Assembly: GCA_009731375.1 (NCBI GenBank)
Contig: BJOX01000371.1
Coordinates: 8,460-72,459, forward strand
DNA: 64,000 nt
From: Paulinella micropora
Taxonomy: Eukaryota > Cercozoa > Imbricatea > Euglyphida
Direction: 5' to 3'
The position numbers and the translations under genes are program-made. Below are positions 56,411 through 64,000 of the stretch, piece by piece. The notes beneath the pieces were generated by a model, which did no database searches, had not been told where the DNA came from, and saw only the letters and a list, made by a program, of their open reading frames with translations. The first letter of the stretch is position 1; each line of letters begins with the position of its first letter.

Positions 56411-56577
56411 TTTCTTGTGGTTTCGTTTTGCCCCACTCTAGTACGTATTCGTACGCTTTGCCTGGCGTCTACCAAACATGTGTCAGTGTGAAACAAACCA
56501 TCAGCCTCAGCCACGCTTTGCCTGGCGTCTACCAAACATGTGTCAGTGTGAACAAACCATCAGCCTCAGCAGTTGAG

Positions 56578-56660
<83 letters not shown>

Positions 56661-56727
56661 TGTATTCGTCCCTTTGCCTGGCGTCTACCAAACATGTGTC
56701 AGTGTGAAACAAACCATCAGCCTCAGC

Positions 56728-56780
<53 letters not shown>

Positions 56781-56793
56781 CACACACACGGTG

Positions 56794-56843
<50 letters not shown>

Positions 56844-56860
56844 TTTCCTCGTCTTCTTCA
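56411..56860. repeat. CT/AC array with three copies of a GCCTGGCGTCTACCAAACAT core
   Basis: The core (GCCTGGCGTCTACCAAACAT, then CAGTGTGAAACAAACCATCA) occurs at about 56459, 56519 and 56678. Spacers are CT and AC. Confidence 0.92.
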
Positions 56861-57130
56861 CCGCATCATCACCGTGTCTCATTATCAATCACGCATTGCT
56901 TGTTCAACTCGTCCGCTACGCTTATGACATCTAGATTAACAACATGCTGATCAAGGCAGAGAACAGCAGCGACAACAGCAGCATCAAGGAGAACAAAAAA
57001 AAACAACAGGAACAAGACAACAACAACAACAACAACAGCAACAACAACAACAACAGCAACAACAACAACAAGAAGAATAAGAACAACAGAGATTGCAACA
57101 ACAATAATAACAACAATCATCATCATCATT

Positions 57131-57165
<35 letters not shown>

Positions 57166-57180
57166 TATCGTCGTCGTCAT
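56861..57180. repeat. Unique segment, then AAC and ATC arrays
   Basis: About 75 bp of unique sequence, then AAC/AGC triplets (about 56965-57115) and ATC (about 57115-57182). Confidence 0.88.
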
Positions 57181-57850
57181 CGTCGCAAGGAAGAGAAAGG
57201 AAAGAAACAAACGAAGGACGAAGCAGGAAGCATGGATGATGAATGATGCATGATGAATGAATGATGATTGATAATATTGGTTTGTAGTGATTCGATCAGA
57301 ACACCCCGAAGGAAAGGAAAAGAAAGGAAAGGAACAGACGAAGGACGAAGCAGAAAGCATAGATGATGAATGATGAATGATGAATGATGAATGATGAGTG
57401 ATGCATGATGAATGATGGATGATGGATGATGAATGAATGATGATTGATAATATTGGTTTGTAGTGGTTCGATCGGATCGCCCCGAAGGAAAGGAAAAGAA
57501 AGGAAAGGAACAGACGAAGGACGAAGCAGAAAGCATAGATGATGAATGATGAATGATGGATGATGAATGAATGATGATTGATAATATTGGTTTGTAGTGG
57601 TTCGATCGGATCGCCCAGAAGGAAAGGAAAATAAAGGAAAGGAACAGACGAAGGACGAAGCACGAAGCATGGATGATGAATGATGCATGAGGAATGATGA
57701 ATGGTGAATGCATGCTGAATGAATGATGAATGAATGATGAATGAATGATGAATGCATGCTGAATGAATGATGAATGCATGCTGAATGAACGATGAATGAT
57801 GAATGAATGATGTATTATGAAATGATGAATGCATGATGAATCAATGATGA
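57181..57850. repeat. ~117-bp minisatellite with GATGAATGAT spacers, four copies
   Basis: A unit containing TTGGTTTGTAGTGGTTCGAT, GGAAAGGAACAGACGAAGGA and GATGATGAATGATG recurs four times, then passes into GAATGAATGATG repeats. His/Ser/Phe/Ile minus-strand frames are repeat translations. Confidence 0.92.
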
Positions 57851-59060
57851 ATGATGGTTGATACCACTTGCTTGTACTGAGGCAGTCGGGCCCAAGCCAC
57901 ATTGCAGGAACGACGAATGAATGAATGAATGAATGAATGAATGAATGAATGAATGAATGATGAATGGTGATGAATCAATCATGGTGCTTGTATTGGTGGT
58001 GCGGAAAGGCCCAAACCAGATTGCAGGAACGATGAATGAATGAATGAATGAATGAATGAATGAATGATGAATGTTGAATGACGGTTTATACCATTTGTGT
58101 GTATTGGTGCAGTCGGAAAGGCCCAAACCAGATTGCAGGAACGATGAATGAATGATTGATTGATTGATTGAATGAATGAATGAATGAATGAATGAATGAT
58201 CAATGAATGATGAATGATGGTTGATACCATTTGTTTGTACTGGTGCAGTCGGAAAGGCCCAAACCAGATTGCAGGAGCGATGAATGAATGAATGAATGAA
58301 TGAATGAATGAATGCATAAATGAATGATGAATGTTGAATGACGGTTGATACCATTTGTTTGTATTGGTGCAGTCGGAAAGGCCCAAACCAGATTGCAGGA
58401 ACGATTAATGAATGAATGATTGATTGAATGAATGAATGAATGAATGAATGATGATGAATCAATCATGGTTGATACCATTTGCTTGTATTGGTGCAGTCGG
58501 AAAGGCCCAAACCAGATTGCAGGAACGATGAATGAATGAATGAATGAATGAATGATGAATTACGGTTGATGCCATTGTTTGTATTGGTTCAGTCGGAAAG
58601 GCCCAAACCAGATTGAATGAATGACTGGTTGATTGATTAAATGAATGTGTGAATGAATGAATGAATGATGAATGATGGTTGATATCATTTGTGTGTATTG
58701 GTTCAGTCGGAAAGGCCCAAGCCAGATTGCAGGAACGATGAATGAATGAATGAATGATGAATGAATGTTGAATGATGGTTGATACCATGTGTTTGTATTG
58801 GTGCAGTCGGGCCCAAGCCAGATTGCAGGAACGATGAATAAATGAATGCTTGAATGAATGAATGAATAAATGAACGAATGTTGAATGATGGTTGATACCA
58901 TGTGCTTGTATTGGTGCAGTCGGAAAGGCCCAAACCAGATGAATAATTGATTGATTGATTGAATGAATGAATGAATGAATGAATGAATGATGAATGATGA
59001 ATGATGGTTGATACCATTTGTTTGTACTGGTTCAGTCGAAATGCCCAGAAGGCCCACGCC
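57851..59060. repeat. ~115-bp minisatellite with (GAAT)n spacers, about eleven copies
   Basis: A core GGTTGATACCATTTGTTTGT, then TTGGTGCAGTCGGAAAGGCC and CAGATTGCAGGAACGATGAA recurs about eleven times, with GAAT or GATT microsatellite between. Confidence 0.93.
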
Positions 59061-59090
59061 AGATTGCAGGAACGATGCGTGGTGCCTACA

Positions 59091-59148
<58 letters not shown>

Positions 59149-59179
59149 CAGATTGCAGGAACGATGTGTGGTGGCTACA

Positions 59180-59240
<61 letters not shown>

Positions 59241-59308
59241 CCCACGCCAGATTGCAGGAACGATGTGTGGTGCCTACAGTGTGTGTGTGTGTGCGTGTGT
59301 GTGTGTGA

Positions 59309-59367
<59 letters not shown>

Positions 59368-59509
59368 CCCGAGCCAAATTGCAGGAACGATGAGTAGTGC
59401 CTACAGTGTGTGTGTGTGTGTGTATATGTGTGTGTGTATGTATGTATGTATGGCCCAAGCCAGATTGCAGGAACGATGTGCGGTGCCTGGATTATGTGTG
59501 TGTGTGTGC

Positions 59510-59561
<52 letters not shown>

Positions 59562-59580
59562 ACCAGGGGGAAGAGTGAAC
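59061..59580. repeat. GT/GA minisatellite sharing the CAGATTGCAGGAACGATG core, five copies
   Basis: The right half of the preceding core (GGCCCACGCCAGATTGCAGG, AACGATG) now carries GTGGTGCCTACAGTGTGTG and GT then GA microsatellite in place of GAAT. Five copies, near 59050, 59150, 59240, 59370 and 59455. Confidence 0.93.
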
Positions 59581-60185
59581 CATTCCTCGCTAGCCATGTC
59601 TGCCCACGTCAGGCCATACCTGCAAGCCATACATAACCATGTCAAGCCATAGGTCTAGCCACACAAAGCCACGTCAAGCCATACATAACCATGTCAAGCC
59701 ATAGGTCTAGCCACACAAAGCCACGTCAAGCCATACATAACCATGTCAAGCCACAGGTGTAGCCACACAAAGCCACATCAAGCCATACATAGCCATGTCA
59801 AGCCACAGATGTAGCCACACAAAGCCATATCAAGCCACAAGTGTAGCCACACAAAGCCACATCAAGCCATACATAGCCATGTCAAGCACAGGTGTAGCCA
59901 CACAAAGCCACATCAAGCCATACATAGCCATGTCAAGCCACAGGTGTAGCCACACAAAGCCACATCAAGCCATACATAGCCATGTCAAGCCACAGGTGTA
60001 GCCACACGAAGCCACATCAAGCCATACATAGCCATGCTCGCTAGCTACGTCTGCCAGTCAAGCCATACCTACAAACCATAGATAGATAGACTGATAGATA
60101 GATAGACGGATAGATAGATAGATAGATAGATATAGTTAAACAAATACATGTCTAGATAGATATATGGATGAATAGAAAGATAGAT

Positions 60186-60220
<35 letters not shown>

Positions 60221-61158
60221 GCCATATCAAGCCACACTTAGCCATGCAAAGCCAAGTGTCTAGTCATACCTACAACCCATACATAGCCATGTCAAGCCAT
60301 AGCTACAAGCCGAAAATAGCCATGTCAAGCCATAGGTATCAGCCATACATAGCCATGTCAAGCCATAGCTATAGCCAACGTCAAGCCATAGCTATAGCCA
60401 GACATAGCCACGTCAAGCCATAGGTATCATGCATAGCCATATCAAGCCATAGCTACAAGCCATACATAGCGATGTCGAGCAATATCTAGAGCCATAGGTA
60501 GCCAAGTCAAGCCATAGCTAGAGCCATATATAGCCATGTCAAGCCATACCTACAAGCCATACATAGCCACGTCAAGCCATAGGTATCAGCCATACATAGC
60601 CATGTCAAGCCGTATTTACAAGCCATACATAGCCATGTCAAGCTATACCTACAAGCCATACATAGCCAGGTCAAGCCATAGCTATAGCCATACATAGCCA
60701 CGTCAAGCCATAGGTATCAGCCATACACAGCCATGTCAAGCCATACCTACAAGCCATACATAGCCATGTCAAGCCATAGCTACAAGCCATACAAAGCCAT
60801 GTCAAGCCATAGCTATAGCCACACATAGCCACATCAAGCCGTACTTACAAGCCATACATAGCCAGGTCAAGCCATAGGTAAGGCCATACATAGCCACGTC
60901 AAGCCATAGGTATCAGCCATACATAGCCATGTCAAGCCATACTTACAAGCAATACATAGCCATGTTAAGCCATACCTACAAGCTATACATTGCCACGTCA
61001 AGCCATAGCTACAATCCATAGATAGCCACATCAAGCCATACATGGCGATATCAAGCCATAGGTATAGCCAGACATAGCCATGTCAACCCATACATAGATA
61101 CGTTACAAGCAATAGATCGTCACGTCAAGACCATGGCTACAAGCCATATATAGCCACA
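59581..61158. repeat. 1.6-kb AGCCATA-type minisatellite
   Basis: Degenerate repeats of CATACATAGCCATGTCAAGC and CATAGCTACAAGC. A regular ~60-bp higher-order form (with CACAGGTGTAGCCACACAAA) lies at 59650-60030, and a looser ~45-bp form occurs later. A GATA insert occurs at about 60080-60225. It ends at a 59-N gap (61159-61217). The minus strand has a short Met-Ala-Cys-Tyr-Gly-Leu-Thr-Trp frame from the unit. Confidence 0.93.
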
Positions 61159-61217
61159 NNNNNNNNNNNNNNNNNNNNNNNNNNNNNNNNNNNNNNNNNN
61201 NNNNNNNNNNNNNNNNN

Positions 61218-61334
61218 AGACCTTGCAAAGCCAGGCCAGCGTCTTGCCGCGTTGTTGGGGTTGGGAATGGAGGAACTAACCATGCCTATATGCATATGAA
61301 GATGTATATGTATGTGCCTATCTGTCTATCTGTC
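61218..61334. other. Unique segment after gap
   Basis: About 115 bp, mostly non-repetitive, running into GTCTATCT. Nothing recognised. Confidence 0.5.
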
Positions 61335-61363
61335 GATGTGTCTATCTGTCTATCTACCGTTTG

Positions 61364-61425
<62 letters not shown>

Positions 61426-61458
61426 AATCTATCAATCTATCAATCCATCCATCTATCG

Positions 61459-61521
<63 letters not shown>

Positions 61522-61581
61522 ACCTGGTCTCGTTAGCACAAAGAGCGCATCAGCTTGTTGGATAAATAGATAGATAGATAG

Positions 61582-61613
<32 letters not shown>

Positions 61614-61630
61614 CAGATGGACAGATGGAC

Positions 61631-61668
<38 letters not shown>

Positions 61669-61746
61669 GTAGATAGATAGATAGGTAGATAGATCGACAG
61701 ACAGACAGACAGATAGACAGACAGCCAGACAGACAGATAGACAGAC

Positions 61747-61826
<80 letters not shown>

Positions 61827-61900
61827 TAGATAGCTTAGATAGATATGCACCTGGTCCGGTTAGTACAAAAAGCGCATCTGCCTGTTGGATTTTGTTAGCT
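61335..61900. repeat. ATCT then inverted GATA/GACA array with a duplicated core
   Basis: ATCT (to about 61519), a core CACCTGGTCTCGTTAGCACA then AAGAGCGCATCAGCTTGTTG, GATA with GGTA and GACA blocks (61562-61840), then a second copy of the core (about 61850-61890) in the same orientation. Confidence 0.92.
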
Positions 61901-62082
61901 GCCAGATGTAGTTTCTTTGAGGTCTGTGGGGACACCAACTGGGGCCGGCTAAGAAAGAAGACAAGTTTGTATGTATGTATGTATGTATGTATGTATGTAT
62001 GTATGTATGCATGTATGTATGTATGTATTATATGTATGTATGTTCTTTGATGTTTGTGGGGACACCAACTGCGGCCGACTAA

Positions 62083-62132
<50 letters not shown>

Positions 62133-62307
62133 TGTATGTATGCTAGATGTATTTTCTTTGATGTTTGTGGGGACAGCAACTGCGGCCGACTAAGAAAGTA
62201 AGTAAGTAAGTAAGTAAGTATGTATGTATGTATGTCTGTATGCATGCATGTATTATATGTATGTGATCTTTGATGTTTGTGGGGACACCAACTGCGGCCG
62301 ACTAAGA

Positions 62308-62360
<53 letters not shown>

Positions 62361-62431
62361 CGTATGTATGTATGTATGCTAGATGTATTTTCTTTGATAT
62401 TTGTGGGGACACCAACTGGGGCCGACTAAGA

Positions 62432-62480
<49 letters not shown>

Positions 62481-62573
62481 TGTATGTATGTATGTATGTT
62501 TATATGCATGCATGTATTATATGTATGTATGATCTTTGATGTTTGTGGAGACACCAACTGCGGCCGACTAAGA

Positions 62574-62606
<33 letters not shown>

Positions 62607-62677
62607 CGTATGTATGTATGTATGCTAGATGTATTTTCTTTGATGTTTGTGGGGACACCAACTGGGGCCGACTAAGA

Positions 62678-62726
<49 letters not shown>

Positions 62727-63056
62727 TGTATGTATGTATGTATTTTCTTTGATGTTTGTGGGGACACCAACTGCGGCCGACTAAGTAAGTGTAAGTAAGT
62801 AAGTAAGTATGTGTGTAAGTATGTATGCATGTATGTATGTATATGTATGTATGTATGTTTGTATGTATGTATGTATGTATTTTCTTTGATGTTTGTGGGG
62901 ACACCAACTGCGGCCGACTAAGTAAGTGTAAGTAAGTAAGTAAGTAAGTATGTGTGTATGTGTGTATGTGTGTATGTATGCATGCACGTCTGTCTGTCTG
63001 TCTGTGTGTATGTATGTATTTTCTTTGATGTTTGTGGGGACACCAACTGCGACCGA
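61901..63056. repeat. ~120-bp array, ten copies, with GTAA/GTAT spacers
   Basis: A highly conserved core TTCTTTGATGTTTGTGGGGA then CACCAACTGCGGCCGACTAA begins near 61911, 62043, 62154, 62266, 62388, 62530, 62636, 62745, 62881 and 63020. Spacers are GTAA then GTAT, and differ in length. Some units carry GCTAGATGTATTT before the core. Confidence 0.95.
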
Positions 63057-63275
63057 AGGGAGGAAGGAAGGAAGGAAGGAAGGAAGGAAGGAAAGAAAGA
63101 AAGAAAGAAAGAAAGGAAAGAAAGAAAGAAAGAAAGAAAGAAAAAAAGAAACAAAGAAACAAAGAAAGAAAAGGGAAAAAGGAAAAAAGGAAAAAAGAAA
63201 AAAGAAAAAAAGAAAGAAAGAAAGAAAGGAAGAAAGAGATAAAGAAAAAAAGAAAGAAAGAAAGAAAGAAATAAA
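63057..63275. repeat. GGAA/GAAA polypurine tract
   Basis: About 215 bp of GGAA and GAAA units replacing the GTAA spacer after the last core of the preceding array. Lys/Glu/Arg frames are not genes. Confidence 0.95.
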
Positions 63276-63321
63276 CCTTGGACTTGGGCTGACGCCGCCT
63301 GCTGACGGTTCTTTCTCTATC

Positions 63322-63365
<44 letters not shown>

Positions 63366-63397
63366 CGATAGATAGATAGATCGATAGATAGATAGAT
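63276..63397. repeat. Short unique segment and GATA tract
   Basis: About 45 bp of unique sequence, then GATA with GATC variants, leading into Element A copy 3. Confidence 0.93.
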
Positions 63398-63802
63398 GAG
63401 ATATCGACTAATTAATGTCAGAAAAAAGGAGCTTCTGATTTCGTCAACCAAGGAAGTCTGTGGGTAAAGTATTAACCCGATGCCCAGCTAAGCCGTGATG
63501 TTTGCACGGAAGGGACTGATACAGGCGATACCAAAGCTCCCTAGTACCAGGCGGGGCCAGGGCTCGTTCCATAAGCGCCCCTTGCAGAACGAGCTCCCAC
63601 CTCCATTACAGAGGGCCCAGTAAGCAGATGGAGTTTCGAGACTGTCGACAGTCTAGTATAAACCGACAGAGCACTGTGGGTTTTATTCCGGGCTCAACAA
63701 GCGAGAAAGGGCACCCTGAGGGAACAGGATTGTGCTTCCCGTCGCTATTTCGGCATGTGACTCATAGACGTATGGCTAGGCACACATAAGGCACCCCACC
63801 AC
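63398..63802 (+). repeat. Element A copy 3
   Basis: Starts like copy 2 but reads ACTAATTAATGTCAG (a TTAA insertion). It includes a perfect GACTGTCGACAGTC palindrome and ends at GGCACCCCACCAC, lacking the last ~50 bp present in copy 1. GATA flanks it on both sides. Confidence 0.92.
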
Positions 63803-64000
63803 AGATAGATAGATAGATGGATAGATAGATAGATAGACAGATAGATAGATGGATTGTTTATGTACCGTTCGGCCCATCCGGCGACCACGGCATGCTATTG
63901 TTATTCTTGTTGTTATTGATATTGTTATTGTTATTGCTATGTGATATTATTATATGTGTTATGTGTCATTGTTATTGTGATCGTGATTGTGTTATGGTTA
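63803..64000. other. GATA tract and TTATTG-rich end of window
   Basis: GATA to about 63852, ~45 bp of unique sequence, then loose TTATTG/TTGTTA repeats to the edge of the window. Confidence 0.8.

Noticed and set aside
61911-63056. CRISPR-like appearance (ten near-identical repeats with different spacers)
   Set aside because: Spacers are GTAA/GTAT microsatellite of varying length, repeats are 40 bp or more, and the genome is eukaryotic. This is a tandem array.

Overview
This window is eukaryotic, almost certainly animal, and is dominated by simple-sequence and tandem-repeat DNA. By eye most of the 64 kb is microsatellite: GATA/TATC, CATA/GTAT, GTAA, GGTA, TAG/CTA, ATT/AAT, AAG/CTT, GA, TA, AC and GAAA. 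An interstitial array of TTAGGG-type telomeric repeat (about 16.76-17.06 kb) fits most non-arthropod, non-nematode animals. A 5'-truncated non-LTR retrotransposon and a tRNA-derived SINE family fit a metazoan genome. The density of GATA and GTAT tracts recalls molluscan, especially cephalopod, genomes, but that is a weak inference. Nothing looks bacterial or viral, and I find no intact host gene. The long uninterrupted reading frames are by-products of repeats whose unit lacks stop codons.

Layout. 0-14.2 kb: GTAA, GATA, CATA and TA arrays carrying short non-microsatellite cores at regular spacing, then a 2.4-kb polypurine block, 2.5 kb of TAG repeat, a 68-bp tandem triplet, the first copy of a ~440-bp dispersed element (Element A), and a 12-copy core array. 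14.2-24 kb: GATA/TATC and ACCT arrays, a 450-bp unique segment with two hairpins, the telomeric block, a 557-bp gap, TAG, CATA, ATT and CTT tracts, and the first SINE copy. 24-28.5 kb: short dispersed repeats ending in TAG tracts, the decayed LINE reverse transcriptase (24736-26138), and a pure CAG tract. 28.5-31.5 kb: the only long low-repeat stretch, with no recognisable gene. 31.5-39 kb: a perfect 39-bp hairpin, GA and AC tracts, a poly-C run beside a gap, GGTA arrays, a palindromic element near 35.1 kb, and arrays with ~59-bp and ~66-bp units. 39-46 kb: a cluster of dispersed elements in ATT/AAT repeat: four further SINE copies plus a fragment, and four copies of a 493-bp element (Element B). 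46-64 kb: core-plus-microsatellite arrays, a 0.8-kb GAAA tract, a multi-stage minisatellite, a 1.6-kb AGCCATA array, a ten-copy ~120-bp array, and two more Element A copies.

No genes act together here. The recurring theme is architectural: around twenty separate arrays each pair their own short core (about 20-60 bp) with a variable-length microsatellite spacer, and several dispersed elements end in microsatellite. Either mobile-element tails seed the microsatellites or local segmental amplification spreads cores together with their microsatellite flanks. Thirteen N gaps fall mostly inside repeats, so copy numbers and some junctions may be assembly products.
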